DNA of 64,000 nucleotides from Thalassobium sp. R2A62 (GCF_000161835.1 NZ_GG697169.2:3336267-3400266), one strand, 5' to 3'; positions 1 to 10,095 are shown, counted from the stretch's first letter. Made by a program: numbers and translations. Notes: generated by a model from the sequence alone, not told the origin.

Positions 1-1127
1 GACGCAAAGCCCGCGGCTGTTTTTTCGGGGTCTTCAAGATACCCGTCAGCCAGCTGGGGACCCATCAGCAAAAGTTCACCGTTTTGATCCACGGCAGTTT
101 CCATTCCCGGAAGGGCTGCCCCGATCGGGACAAGGTTGTTGTGCCCTTGGATCAGGTCTGGATCGGATGGCAGCACAAATCGGGTTGCGGCGATTGTGGC
201 TTCGGTCGGGCCGTACCAGTTTTCCACGCGCTGTTGCGTCGCGGCCGCCCATTCGCGCGCAAGATCAACGGCCAATGCCTCTCCGCAGAACAGCGAAACG
301 CGCAGGCTTTCCAATGGGGCGGGTCTGAGGTCCTGCTGCATTCGGATTTTCTGGGCGAGAGAGGGGACCGAGAACCAGCATGTGACTTTATGGTGTGCGA
401 TGTATTGCGCGGGCCGTTCCAAGTCCTGATCAGACGGGACAATCAGGTGGGCGCCTGCACGCACCGCACCAAAAACGTCATGCACGCTAAGATCAAAGGT
501 CAGATCGAAGTTCTGCGACAGGCGATCTGTGGGGCCGTAGTCGACCACTTTGAAAACCGCATCAAGATAGGCGCCAAGGTTGGCGTGTCTGATCGGGACG
601 CCCTTTGGACGACCCGTAGAGCCGGATGTGAACAGAATGTAGGCATAGGGATTGTCGTGGATTGCGGGCGACGGCGGCGCGGCCGATGTCGCGTGGTCGG
701 CGACAATTCTGCCGGGCGCGGGCAGGTCGTCAAAGTCGGATCGCGCAGACAATATCCGGTCAACTTCAGCCGCGTCATCATCCGCATGGATCACAAACGA
801 CGCACCAGAGCGATCGAGGATATAGCGGTTACGTTCCGCAGGGAAATTCGGGTTCAACGGGACATAGGCATACCCACGCGACAGGGCTGCATGAATGGCC
901 GCATAGGTGTCTGCCTTGCGGCTGGCAAAGATCGCAGCAACGGGGGCTGTTTGCGGTGCCTCATGCGCGCAGATCGCGTTTGCAATGGCCGTGACACGGT
1001 CCCCAAGGTCGGTATACGAATAGGTGCGGCCTTGCACGGTCATCGCGTCCTTTTCACCGCTATCGCGGACGCGCGCATCAAAGTCGTGCCATGTTCGCCA
1101 AGATGTCGAGAAACCGGTTTTTGTCAT
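1..1127 (-). CDS. Amino-acid/acyl adenylation enzyme (AMP-binding), C-terminus cut by window edge
   Basis: Minus-strand frame open from ATG at 1127 to the left edge (about 375 codons seen), so the C-terminal lid domain is outside. The N-terminal AMP-binding fold carries the A3 loop YILFTSGSTGRPKGVPI (about residue 165), an A4-like stretch NFDLTFDLSVHDVFGAVRAG and the A5 motif NWYGPTEATI. These are hallmarks of NRPS-type adenylation domains and DltA-like D-alanine ligases, which activate a carboxylic acid as an acyl-AMP and load it on a carrier-protein thiol. No carrier or condensation domain is visible; one may follow beyond the edge. It diverges from the glycosyltransferase gene at 1295, next to surface-glycan genes, which suggests amino-acyl decoration of a glycan (inference). 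The substrate cannot be read by eye. Any plus-strand ORF across this stretch is a shadow. Confidence 0.85.
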   Translation of the reverse strand, partial: MTKTGFSTSWRTWHDFDARVRDSGEKDAMTVQGRTYSYTDLGDRVTAIANAICAHEAPQTAPVAAIFASRKADTYAAIHAALSRGYAYVPLNPNFPAERNRYILDRSGASFVIHADDDAAEVDRILSARSDFDDLPAPGRIVADHATSAAPPSPAIHDNPYAYILFTSGSTGRPKGVPIRHANLGAYLDAVFKVVDYGPTDRLSQNFDLTFDLSVHDVFGAVRAGAHLIVPSDQDLERPAQYIAHHKVTCWFSVPSLAQKIRMQQDLRPAPLESLRVSLFCGEALAVDLAREWAAATQQRVENWYGPTEATIAATRFVLPSDPDLIQGHNNLVPIGAALPGMETAVDQNGELLLMGPQLADGYLEDPEKTAAGFA

Positions 1128-1294
1128 GATGTGTTGCCCTAGCGGTTCTTCATTGGTCTTTTGTCAAATGCGCCAAGGCCGTACAACTGCGAAAGCGGCA
1201 GGACAGCGGGGATGGAGGTTCGCACCCTTGCGGTCACGTCTGTAAGGTGGCAATCACTCAGTACAAGTGCACTTACGATTATTGGAAAGGACAC

Positions 1295-3652
1295 ATGACA
1301 GACCTAGGTTTTTCTGACGGGGAAATTGCTCTCTCGATTGTTGTGCCATTCTACAATGAAACCGCATTTATTGAAGCGGCGGTGTCGTCCATATTGTCAC
1401 AACATATCAATAATATTGAAATCATTATCGTTAACGACAACCCCGGCCGGTTCAAACAGTCCTATTTTAACGGTCTGGGTTTTCCTGATTTTGTCCGTGT
1501 TGAACATCACGCAGAGAACCGTGGTCTTCCCTCGTCACGCAACACAGGGATTCGGGCCGCGCGTGGCGCGTACATCGGGTTTCTGGACGCAGATGACTAT
1601 TATTTGCCGGGCGGGCTGCATGCTCAGCTGAAAACTGCCCAAACATCCAGCGCGGATGTGACCCATGGTCAAGCTGCGATTACGTTTATCAACAGATATT
1701 CAGGCCACGTCCTGCACACGGACTCTGTCTTTTTAGGAGAGGACGCGCGGGGCGTTTACGAAGGCGAAGACGTCATCAAGGCCGGTTTCGCGATTGAATC
1801 AAGCTGGTCGAGCATCTATCGCGCGGCGTTTCTGGCTGAAAAGGGCGTCAAGTTTGACGAGGAACAGGTCAAATTCGAAGACCGTATTTTTGTGGTCGAG
1901 ATGCTTTTGGCTGCGGATCGGTTGGCGATTATGGGCAAGCCCGTTCGCGCGTGGCGTAAGCGGAAAAATTCGATCACGACCTCTTTGAAAACCAAGACCG
2001 AGCGGGACCTGAAGATCAATCTTCTTCGAAAGTGTCTGGCCCGCTGGGAGTCCGCACCCCGCCCTGACGCGCGCTACTGGATGATGCGTGAATTTACACG
2101 TCAGGTCTGTTTCATGATTACCAAGAACGAAAATTCGCCTTGGTTTTCCGCCTTTGGCTTTTCGGACGACGTCGAAAGCAATGCCGTCACCGAAACACTG
2201 ACCGAACTGTTTGCAAGCCTTAAGGTCACAGAGGCTGATGTCATGATCGGCTTTACGGCCCAAGACCCACGATACGACAAGGTGGCCACAAAGAACGGCA
2301 AGATTAACCCAAAAGATCTTTACGGGTTTATCAATGCGGTCGCCAACAGGAACTACGAAACCGCCCGTGAGATTGTTTTGCGATGCCTTGAGCGGCCCGA
2401 GACAGTTGAACTTTCAGCGGCCGCCGCCCCAAAAATAAACGATCCGGTAGAGATCATTTTGCATTTCGGTCTTCATAAGACAGGGACGACGCATATTCAG
2501 CAGCAGTTGGACGCAAATCGCGCCTACCTGATCTCCGAGGGTATTTTGTTTCTTGAAACCGGTCTGGGATGTAATCCGAACAGCACATCTGTCAAAAGAA
2601 CCGGGTTGCCTGGCCACCAGAGGCTGATCACCGCCATTTTCAAAGAAAACAAAACCGTTCTGGATGAGCTTAAGGCAGAGATCGCAAATTCAGGCTGTAA
2701 GACGGTCATTATTTCCAACGAAAACCTGAGCCAGCCGCAGTCCCGAAAGCGCCAGCGCGCGCGGAGCATCCGTGAGGTTTATAACGTACTGCGCCAAATC
2801 GGAAACGTCCGCTCTGTCGCGATGTATCGACGCCCGGATTCTTGGTTACAGTCCTTTTACGGCGAGCTTGTGAGCAACGGAAACGATATCGGCTATCAAA
2901 CCCCCGCCGAGTTTTTGGAAAACAACGCGACCTATCTGCACTTCGGCGACATTGTTGCGGGTATCGAAGAGGCAACGGGCCAGCCCTGCAATATTTTGGA
3001 ATTTGAACGCGCGCTGACTGAGCATGATGATCTGACCCATGCCTTTCTGGACTTGTGTGGTTTGACCTACGACAAAGATGCGTTGGTCATCAAGGACGGG
3101 ACGAAATATCCGGCCAGCTGTAACGCGCAGGTAAACGTGGCGCGCATGTTGGGTCTGACCGTCACCGACAAAACCAGCCGTCAAAACCTGTTGCGCACGT
3201 TTTTCAACCTGACAAAACCGACATCACAGCGCGGCCCAATCTTCACCCGCGCGGAACGTGAGCGCATAATTGATATTTTTTGCGACAATGCAGCCGACGT
3301 GTTTCAAGCGCGCAATCTGGATGACCCGCGTGAGCGGTGGAAAACAGCCGCCGTTGAAAAGGCGGAACCCGACGAAGTGGACATTCCGGCGGACTACATT
3401 GAAGCAATCTGTCAGGCGGGCGTTTATTCAGGCGCGATTGGCGCGGACGCTCCGGTGGCGTCGTCGATCAAGACGAAATACAAGCGTTTGGGCGACATGG
3501 CCGAGGTCAGCATCCACGATTTGAACCGGATGCGCAGCGACCTTGAAGAGCACATCAACGAACTTGACTACATGCGCAACAGCATTTCCTGGAAAGTGAG
3601 CGCACCGCTGCGCGTTGCAAGGCGGGGATGGAAACGGCTTAGCGGAAGATGA
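1295..3652 (+). CDS. GT2 glycosyltransferase fused to a sulfotransferase-like domain
   Basis: 785-aa protein if it starts at ATG 1295, which has GGAAAGGA just upstream; an in-frame GTG at 1247 would add 16 residues without a good ribosome site. Residues 10-230 form a GT2 fold: LSIVVPFYNE, the nucleotide-binding VNDNPG, RNTGIRAARG and the DXD-type LDADDYY. From about residue 385 a second module begins with ILHFGLHKTGTTHIQ, a typical 5'-PSB (PAPS-binding) loop, followed by a sulfotransferase-like region to about residue 670. The tail is a short coiled coil and a basic end. The protein probably adds a sugar and a sulfate to a cell-surface polysaccharide at the inner membrane. It overlaps the next sulfotransferase gene by ATGA, so the two are translated together. 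Acceptor and sugar are unknown. Confidence 0.85.
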   Translation: MTDLGFSDGEIALSIVVPFYNETAFIEAAVSSILSQHINNIEIIIVNDNPGRFKQSYFNGLGFPDFVRVEHHAENRGLPSSRNTGIRAARGAYIGFLDADDYYLPGGLHAQLKTAQTSSADVTHGQAAITFINRYSGHVLHTDSVFLGEDARGVYEGEDVIKAGFAIESSWSSIYRAAFLAEKGVKFDEEQVKFEDRIFVVEMLLAADRLAIMGKPVRAWRKRKNSITTSLKTKTERDLKINLLRKCLARWESAPRPDARYWMMREFTRQVCFMITKNENSPWFSAFGFSDDVESNAVTETLTELFASLKVTEADVMIGFTAQDPRYDKVATKNGKINPKDLYGFINAVANRNYETAREIVLRCLERPETVELSAAAAPKINDPVEIILHFGLHKTGTTHIQQQLDANRAYLISEGILFLETGLGCNPNSTSVKRTGLPGHQRLITAIFKENKTVLDELKAEIANSGCKTVIISNENLSQPQSRKRQRARSIREVYNVLRQIGNVRSVAMYRRPDSWLQSFYGELVSNGNDIGYQTPAEFLENNATYLHFGDIVAGIEEATGQPCNILEFERALTEHDDLTHAFLDLCGLTYDKDALVIKDGTKYPASCNAQVNVARMLGLTVTDKTSRQNLLRTFFNLTKPTSQRGPIFTRAERERIIDIFCDNAADVFQARNLDDPRERWKTAAVEKAEPDEVDIPADYIEAICQAGVYSGAIGADAPVASSIKTKYKRLGDMAEVSIHDLNRMRSDLEEHINELDYMRNSISWKVSAPLRVARRGWKRLSGR

Positions 3653-4695
3653 GTGAGCACGCCCCCATCGAGCCGTCGACCAAAACCGAGCTGACGCGCA
3701 CGGTGTTCAGGTTCGGTCTTATGGGTCATGCGCCCTATCGGTACATGAGTTTTGGCGAAAACGGAAAAATCCGCGGCTACAAACATCCAAACGAACACAG
3801 CTACACGTTCAAGGACGGCACGCTGTCCATCTTTTCCATTCTTTGGAAACGCACATCGACGTTCAAGGAAAGCGGCCACATGAAACTGCTTTTTACACCC
3901 TCGACAATCGGCGAACATGTTCTGGAACCTGTCTTTTCCCTAGGGCCGTTACAGGGGCCGGAACAGGCAAAACGCCGCCCTCGGGTTTTTGTGAACACTG
4001 TGGCAAAGGCCGGCACCTATTTGGTGGCGCAAGCGCTGATTGAAACAGGGTATACCCCGCTTCATCTGCATCTGGCTTCGCAGCATTTCCATGACAATCG
4101 CGGCGTCCCGAGCGATGAAATTCATTGGGACCCGAACGCGCGCCTTGTGTCCTGCCCCGCGTCCGCCGTTGCCGGATTGATCCGCCCGGGTGAATTTATG
4201 GTGGGCCATGTGGATGACCCCAACGAGCTGAGCAAAATGCGGTCTATGGGGATCGAAATTATATCCGTTATTCGCCACCCCTATGATCAGGCCGCATCGA
4301 TGATGCATTTCAAAGCCACGAAAATCAAACCAAAGCCAGAAGATCGGGTGTGGCAGTCCATGTCAGGGATTGATCGTTTCAAAAGTTTTCTGCTGGTACA
4401 TGATAGCGACTTCTGGCTGACGTTTTCCAAAACCATCACCGAGTATTTCCCCTTCTTTCGGTTTGAAGATCTGCTGAAAGGAAAGGTGCCCAACAATGGC
4501 CAATCCAGAAAGCTATTGAGCGATTTGAAGGATGGCATCGTAAAGGCAAACGGGAAAAAAACGTCGACCTATTCGGGGCGCGATCAATCCGAGGTAGAGG
4601 CTTTTTACAAAGACCATGTTGTGCGAAGGTATTTTGATGACTGTGGGTTAACGGAATTTGCCAATCTGCATTGGCCGGAACGGGCTGATGATTAA
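3649..4695 (+). CDS. Sulfotransferase-family protein
   Basis: 348 aa, start ATG overlapping the stop of the upstream fusion gene (ATGA). The first 90 residues are an extension I do not recognise. A PAPS-dependent sulfotransferase core then starts with FVNTVAKAGTYLVAQAL (5'-PSB loop; the lysine-alanine-glycine-threonine core is kept) near residue 112, and ISVIRHPYDQAASMMH near residue 205 matches the 3'-phosphate-binding motif with R, H, P and the downstream S. The expected reaction is sulfate transfer from PAPS to a glycan hydroxyl. Being translationally coupled to a GT2-sulfotransferase fusion suggests two sulfation steps on one polymer (inference). Followed by about 500 bp without a good gene. 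Confidence 0.8.
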   Translation: MSEHAPIEPSTKTELTRTVFRFGLMGHAPYRYMSFGENGKIRGYKHPNEHSYTFKDGTLSIFSILWKRTSTFKESGHMKLLFTPSTIGEHVLEPVFSLGPLQGPEQAKRRPRVFVNTVAKAGTYLVAQALIETGYTPLHLHLASQHFHDNRGVPSDEIHWDPNARLVSCPASAVAGLIRPGEFMVGHVDDPNELSKMRSMGIEIISVIRHPYDQAASMMHFKATKIKPKPEDRVWQSMSGIDRFKSFLLVHDSDFWLTFSKTITEYFPFFRFEDLLKGKVPNNGQSRKLLSDLKDGIVKANGKKTSTYSGRDQSEVEAFYKDHVVRRYFDDCGLTEFANLHWPERADD

Positions 4696-4741
4696 GCACT
4701 GACAGACTCGGTTGCACATCGGGTGATCGACACGGCTGGTG

Positions 4742-4963
4742 TTACCGCTTGTTGCAACCAAGTTGGAATGTCCGTCGTTCCGCAAAGTAGAAATGTCCCA
4801 CTTGGCCGGGGACGCCCCTCTCGGCCTGTATCGTGTGAGTGATCCACCCGTGTTCGATCATCGCCTCTCTGAGCGCCTTAGCCACCGTGTAGCCAACCTG
4901 CGAACGTATCCGCCAATAGGATTCATCGTGCGGCCAGCCTATCAGAAGCCTCTTCAGCAGACA
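4742..4963 (-). pseudogene. Unrecognised coding remnant in the 4.7-5.2 kb gap
   Basis: The gap 4696-5219 has no complete gene. On the minus strand a 74-codon stretch stays open between TGA (4964-4966) and TAA (4742-4744), with no good start codon; it contains SYWRIRSQVGYTVAKALREA and ends in a lysine-arginine pair. It looks like the tail of a gene whose front has been lost. I do not recognise the family. The rest of the gap, including about 250 bp before the next gene, holds nothing I can name apart from presumably its promoter. Confidence 0.3.
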
Positions 4964-5219
4964 TCACTTTAAGCTTAACCGCGCGGCTGCTCTTGCCGAG
5001 TGGCGTGGTTTCTGCGCGGCATAAATCGCAGCGTCACTGTTCTGGAAGAGACGGGTTCGCATTCGTCTGACCGCACCGCCCTCGCCGTTCTAATCCCGCG
5101 ATCAGAACAGTGCGTGTGATTGGCACGACGTACTCTCACAACATCGTGTAAGTTTGTAAAAAAGAGACAATTGATCCATTCGAAAGTATGGGTCAATGTG
5201 ACACGCGATTCGGGGTTTG

Positions 5220-7136
5220 ATGTTGAATGGTTTAAAAGAAACTGTGTTCACCAAAGTAACGAACCTGTCACAACGCCAGAAGGTCACGATACTTTTGTTT
5301 GTGGACGGGGCGGTGGTGCTGGTAGCTGTTTTTGCGGTGTCGGTGCTGTTTGGAGGCATCCTGTCTGGTGGGCCGATGCAATCGGAGGGCTGGTTCGCGG
5401 GCCTAACGGTCGTGATGTCGGCCACGTCTGTAGCTCTTTCCTACGCACTGGGTTTGGCCCACATCAAATTGAATGTGTATGAACTGCGCCGGATCTGGCG
5501 ATCTGTGGCTCATGCGGTTGGCGTAGGCTTCGTAGGCTGGATCGGGTCGCTTTTGCTGTTTAAGGGCAGCTTACTTTTCCAGACGATGGTTCTGGTTTCG
5601 ATGGTACTGTTGATTCTGTTGGTTGGTGTTCGCATTTTGATGCGCAAAGTGCTGGTCGGTGTTTATCGGCGAGGGCGCTTGTGTCAGCGCGTCTTGATCT
5701 ACGGGGCAGGGCAAACAGGTGTGCAATTGGCCACTGCCCTTGGTCATGATAATGCGATGATGCCTGTGGGGTTTATAGATGACAACCCGACGCTAAACAA
5801 CCTGACCGTTGCAGGGCTGCGCGTTTATTCCCCGGCACGAGTTGAGAACTTGGTGAAAGACCTCTTGGTGGATAGGGTCGTGTTGGCGATGCCATCCATC
5901 AGCCGCCCCAAGCAAGCGCAGATCGCACGGCGGTTGACAGAAATGGGCTGCGACGTGAGCGTGCTCCCGTCGTTTGCATCGCTTGTCGATAATGCGAATA
6001 TCTTGCAGAAGATACAGCCTGTAAACCCTGCGGATTTCCTCAACCGGTCTGGCCTCGATTCTGATTTGGCTGGGCTGACGGGGCTCTATGAGGGGCGCTG
6101 TGTGATGATCACCGGCGCAGGTGGGTCGGTCGGAGCGGAACTGGTGCGCCAGATTTTGTCATGTGGTCCAAAGCGGTTGGTTCTGTATGAAATCGGGGAA
6201 TACGCGCTCTATCAGATCGGGCGAGAGCTTGATGAAATGGGCCTCAGCGTCGAGATCGACTTAGTGCTTGGTTCGGTGCTGGATAGCGCTGCTGTGCGCT
6301 GTGCGATCTTGGACAAGGCGGTCGATGTGATCATTCATGCGGCGGCGTATAAGCACGTCACTCTGGTCGAGAAAAACATTGTCGCCGGGTTGCGTAATAA
6401 TGTGTTTGGGACCCGTGTTGTGGCCGAGGCTGCACGGGATCTTAATGTCAGGCGGTTTGTTCTTGTGTCTACGGATAAGGCTGTGAACCCAAGCTCCGTC
6501 ATGGGCGCGTCCAAACGGTTGGCGGAACTGGTGGTGCAAGACCTGAGTACGCGCAGCGGTGAGGGGACGCGGTTCTCGATTGTGCGGTTTGGCAACGTGC
6601 TGGGATCATCCGGTTCTGTGGTTCCGTTGTTTGACGAGCAGATCGCGCGGGGTGGACCTGTCTCGCTAACCCATAAAGACGCGACGCGCTATTTTATGAC
6701 GCTGAGTGAGGCGGCGCGTTTAGTGTTGTTGACCGAAATGTTTGACGAGGGGGGCAAGCTTTTCGTGCTTGATATGGGGGAGCCGGTGCGCATTCTTGAT
6801 CTGGCTGAGCAGATGATTGAGCAGGCGGGGTATTCTGTACGCAGCACCGCTAATCCAGAGGGCGATATCGAAATCGTGTCGATAGGGTTGTCCAAAGGCG
6901 AAAAGCTGCATGAGGAATTGGCGACTTCTGCCGATCGGTTAGAGACTACGACGCATCCTAAAATCCTTCGCGCTGCGGAGGACTGTTTGTCAGAGCTTGA
7001 AATGGCAAGCGCGCTGAAAGCGCTTGGCGATGCGCTGGATGCGGGATCGAATGAGGGCGCGATTGAGGTTCTGCGCCGTTGGTTGCCGCTGAGCCACCCC
7101 GTCGTGGAAGTGCTTCACAGGCAGCCAAACACCTAG
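5220..7136 (+). CDS. Membrane nucleotide-sugar epimerase/dehydratase (CapD/FlaA1/WbpM family)
   Basis: 638 aa from ATG 5220 (a TTG lies one codon earlier). Four hydrophobic helices occupy residues 20-135. A first Rossmann-like module follows (VLIYGAGQTGVQLA, near residue 160), then the catalytic SDR domain: VMITGAGGSVGAELVRQIL for NAD(P), and FVLVSTDKAVNPSSVMGASK, which carries the Ser-Met-Lys version of the SDR triad seen in UDP-GlcNAc 4,6-dehydratases of the WbpM/PglF type. The length fits the membrane-bound class. It likely produces the first modified sugar for a capsule or O-antigen (family knowledge). Its stop lies one base from the stop of the convergent export gene. Confidence 0.92.
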   Translation: MLNGLKETVFTKVTNLSQRQKVTILLFVDGAVVLVAVFAVSVLFGGILSGGPMQSEGWFAGLTVVMSATSVALSYALGLAHIKLNVYELRRIWRSVAHAVGVGFVGWIGSLLLFKGSLLFQTMVLVSMVLLILLVGVRILMRKVLVGVYRRGRLCQRVLIYGAGQTGVQLATALGHDNAMMPVGFIDDNPTLNNLTVAGLRVYSPARVENLVKDLLVDRVVLAMPSISRPKQAQIARRLTEMGCDVSVLPSFASLVDNANILQKIQPVNPADFLNRSGLDSDLAGLTGLYEGRCVMITGAGGSVGAELVRQILSCGPKRLVLYEIGEYALYQIGRELDEMGLSVEIDLVLGSVLDSAAVRCAILDKAVDVIIHAAAYKHVTLVEKNIVAGLRNNVFGTRVVAEAARDLNVRRFVLVSTDKAVNPSSVMGASKRLAELVVQDLSTRSGEGTRFSIVRFGNVLGSSGSVVPLFDEQIARGGPVSLTHKDATRYFMTLSEAARLVLLTEMFDEGGKLFVLDMGEPVRILDLAEQMIEQAGYSVRSTANPEGDIEIVSIGLSKGEKLHEELATSADRLETTTHPKILRAAEDCLSELEMASALKALGDALDAGSNEGAIEVLRRWLPLSHPVVEVLHRQPNT

Positions 7137-7137
7137 A

Positions 7138-8247
7138 TCAATTAAGCGCGTTGCTGAGGCGGAGCACTGAGCCCATCAGACTGAAGATCGATTGTGCGGC
7201 GGTCATCGGGCTTTCTGTGACATAGATCAGATCACCTGGCTGGATCAGGAATTGATCTGCAGAGAACAGCCCGTCCGCTGACGTCAGGTCAAGCGTAAAG
7301 ACGGTGCGGGGGTGGTCTGGACCGAAGCGGTCAGCCGTGACCTTAGACAAGGGGTAGCGGCGCAGGATCAAGATGCCTTGCGCGTTAGCGCGGGTGTCGG
7401 ACACGCCACCGATTAAAGAAAGAGCCTCGAGAGCCGTGACGGCATCTGTCGGGAAGTTGTGTACGGCTTCGGACCCAGCGGCACCGAGAGACAGAAACGT
7501 GCGGGCCTCATTGAGGACAATAACTTTGTCGCCACCGCGCAGAATCGTGTCGAGGTGTGGGGTGGCGAGCAAGCGAGCCGCCGACACACCATAGATCGTG
7601 CCATTGCGGTGGAGGCGCACCTGAGGATTGGACAGCGCAGCGGAGATCCCACCACCATCAGCAATGAGCTGAAGAATAGTTAAATCGCTATCATGCAACA
7701 GGAACGTACCGGGGGAGCTGACACCACCTACAAGGCTCACCGCTTGTTCGCGCCCTTCGGCCATTTGCAATTGCACCTGAACCGCGGGCAGGGCGGCAGA
7801 ATAGGCTTCTTCAATCAGGGAACGGGCGCGTTCGAGGCTCATGCCGGAGACTTTCACGTTACCGATGTAGGGGAGGAAGATAAGACCAGACGACGATACG
7901 AGGTTGTCGGGAAGGGTGATGAACCTTTGGCCTGGACCTGTCAGAAGACCATCGTTTTCCGTGCTCCAGATCGTGGCCGTAAGCGTGTCACCAGGCCGGA
8001 TCATCCGGTTGTTGGGCTGATCCGTGCGGCTGATCCAATTGTAATGTTCATCTGAAACCTTGGGCCAACGCAAAAACGTCACGAGGTTGTCACGAGTGAC
8101 AACTTCAACAGCAAATTCGGGGAGTGCGGCTTCGGGGGCACTATCGTCAACGGCAAGGACTTCGGACTGTAATCCAGCGCCGCGCGGGACTGCCGCACAG
8201 GCCGTCATCAATACAAAGGAGCAGAGTACAGTTAATGGTCGCAGCAT
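7138..8247 (-). CDS. Polysaccharide export outer-membrane lipoprotein (Wza family)
   Basis: 369 aa from ATG 8247, with GGAGA five bases upstream; a TTG four codons earlier is less likely. It begins with a lipoprotein signal, CSFVLMTACAAV, with the lipobox cysteine at residue 18. The middle has the Poly_export region (IRPGDTLTATIWS; PYIGNVKVSGMSLERARSLI), followed by two SLBB-like segments (AVSLVGGVSSPGTFLLH and LEALSLIGGVSDT). This is the order seen in Wza/KpsD/GumB-type pores that carry capsule across the outer membrane. It is convergent with the CapD-like gene. No co-polymerase or flippase lies beside it, so the rest of the machinery must be elsewhere. Confidence 0.92.
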   Translation of the reverse strand: MLRPLTVLCSFVLMTACAAVPRGAGLQSEVLAVDDSAPEAALPEFAVEVVTRDNLVTFLRWPKVSDEHYNWISRTDQPNNRMIRPGDTLTATIWSTENDGLLTGPGQRFITLPDNLVSSSGLIFLPYIGNVKVSGMSLERARSLIEEAYSAALPAVQVQLQMAEGREQAVSLVGGVSSPGTFLLHDSDLTILQLIADGGGISAALSNPQVRLHRNGTIYGVSAARLLATPHLDTILRGGDKVIVLNEARTFLSLGAAGSEAVHNFPTDAVTALEALSLIGGVSDTRANAQGILILRRYPLSKVTADRFGPDHPRTVFTLDLTSADGLFSADQFLIQPGDLIYVTESPMTAAQSIFSLMGSVLRLSNALN

Positions 8248-8466
8248 AATATTCTCCAATATATACTTATACGTTTCGGGACGGAGTCATGAAAGCCCAA
8301 AGGCGCAAGAAAGTTGAGGATAAGTTGCCTTGGGCAAGGTGCAAAGAAATCGGTGCGACTTATTCGCCAAAAACCGCTCAATCGAGGACAAAACCGTTGC
8401 AACAACGGCCACTACCACTTGAAAGTGCGCTCCACCGCAGCTCTTAGCCAAATCGAGAGATCTGCC

Positions 8467-9495
8467 ATGCATAATTTGTTTTCTGTTGAATCTTCGAACT
8501 CCTTTAAGTCGTGCTGATGCCAGCTTCCTTATGCGAGACGACCCTGGCACCGGATGAATACGACACGCTGAACAACATGGATGACGGTGATACATTCGAA
8601 GGCACGCCCAGCCCGACAGGTAAGGTGGATCGGATTGCAATCGACGCCGCTGAGGGTGAACCTTACCTGATCAAGGTATCCGGCGATCCGCGCATGTTCA
8701 TAGATGTAGACTTTGTTGTGCTGGTTTGGTTAAATGATGAAATCGACGGTGTTCAATTTTCCAAAAACGCTTCGCAGATCGAGCTGACGGCGGCTTTCAC
8801 TGATAATTGCTACATTATTGTGGCGAAAAATTATCAGCGATCGGGCGATTATGAAGTCGAGGTTCAGGCCTATGTGCCAAGCACGGCTGATCTGTTCTCT
8901 ATGCTTGATTCGGGTGCGAACATACTGGGTGTCACGGGAAGCTGCACTAAGAACGTTTTCCTTACGACGGCCGGCTATTCTTATTTCGACACGGTCGACA
9001 ACGTGACTTACGCTGCTGAGGCTTGGAGTACGTACGAGACCCAACAGTTCCTGCTGGCGCTTGAGCCAATCGAGAACTTCATCAGCCTGACCTTCAACAC
9101 AATGAATGACGCAGCTTCTGCCGATTTTATCTTTGTCATCGATGACAATCAGCTTGATGCAGGCCTTCCTTGGCTTTCAACCCGCAAGGAACATCTGGTG
9201 CAGGAAAAGGCATTTTAGACGCCGATGAATGGGATGACGCCGCGGGAGACAAACTTACGTTTGGGGCAACCGTTTCAACCTGATCATCCACGAAATGCTG
9301 CGCGGTCTTGGGATGGCGCAATCTCATGATGCCGGCGGGTTCTCTGATGTGGGTCAAAATACAACTAACCCGTTCAACGAGTATGGTGATTTCGGCCTGA
9401 ATCATGGTAACGTTACGATCATCTATTACAACGAGGGTGCGCTGTCAGAGGAATACTGGTTGAGGCAAGCAGGGTGGTTTCGTAGCTTCGGCATT
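8467..9495 (+). pseudogene. Serralysin-like (M10) metalloprotease, decayed
   Basis: Pieces in at least three frames. A start MHNLFSVESSNSFKSC is cut by a stop at 8517. Then 8511-9218 reads a pre-peptidase (PPC) -like domain and the start of the protease region (FNTMNDAASADFIFVIDD). After a shift, DADEWDDAAGD and from about 9273 NLIIHEMLRGLGMAQSHDAG, then YGDFGLNHGNVTIIYYNEG. Serralysins carry HExxHxxGxxH and a Met-turn (typically TxMSYN). Here the second and third zinc histidines are Arg and Gln, and the Met is Ile, so it would be inactive even if translated. The C-terminal RTX or Hint part is missing. The decay implies a once secreted protease that has been lost. Confidence 0.75.
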
Positions 9496-9509
9496 TGATT
9501 GAAAAACCC

Positions 9510-10090
9510 AGTTCAAGTTCTTTCACTGCATCCTGTAGATCATTCGCCTAGTGGTCTTGGTGTACGGGCGATTTCCACTTTCGCTCCGCAATGTCGAGGG
9601 ACTGATGAACGAGCACGGTATCGACATCAGCTATTAGACGGTGCGGTACTGGTGGAATAGATTTGCCCCTATCTTAGCAGCAGAGATCCGCAAAACAGCG
9701 GGTCAGCCGAATACGAGCTTACTCGAACTGGAATTTGCATCTGGACGAGGTGTTCATGAACATTAACGGTGAGCGGCACGACCTGTGGCGCGCTTTTGAT
9801 CACGAGGTTAAAGTGCTGGAGGCCTTCATCACAAGGTGCCGGAAACGCGAAGCAGCATTGAAATTCCTCAAGTAATCAATGAAGCGGAGCGGTCACGCTC
9901 ACATATTTGTGACCGACAAACCCGGATCCTACTGCGCGGGACTAAAGGATGTCGACAAGCGGGGAACTGGCCGCTGGCTGAATGATCGGGCGGAGAATTT
10001 GCACCTGCCGTTTCGACGACAAGAACTGGTTATGCAGCGATTCTGGAGCATGCGAAGTACGTAGAATTTCACCGCCGTTCATGTGAATTA
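9510..10090 (+). pseudogene. IS6-family transposase remnant
   Basis: Fragments of a DDE transposase of the IS6/IS240 type in shifted frames: IIRLVVLVYGRFPLSLRNVE, EHGIDISY-stop-TVRYWWNRF, HLDEVFMNINGERHDLWRA (around the first catalytic Asp) and FVTDKPGSYCAGLKDV, ending in QRFWSMRST. Several frameshifts and stops are present, so it is dead. The same element type recurs as a shorter scar at 25.1 kb. Confidence 0.75.
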
Positions 10091-10095
10091 ATATT

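Noticed and set aside
84-1142. Long plus-strand open frame opposite the adenylation gene
   Set aside because: The minus strand reads a clear AMP-binding enzyme with core motifs; the plus frame has no recognisable composition or motif and is its shadow.
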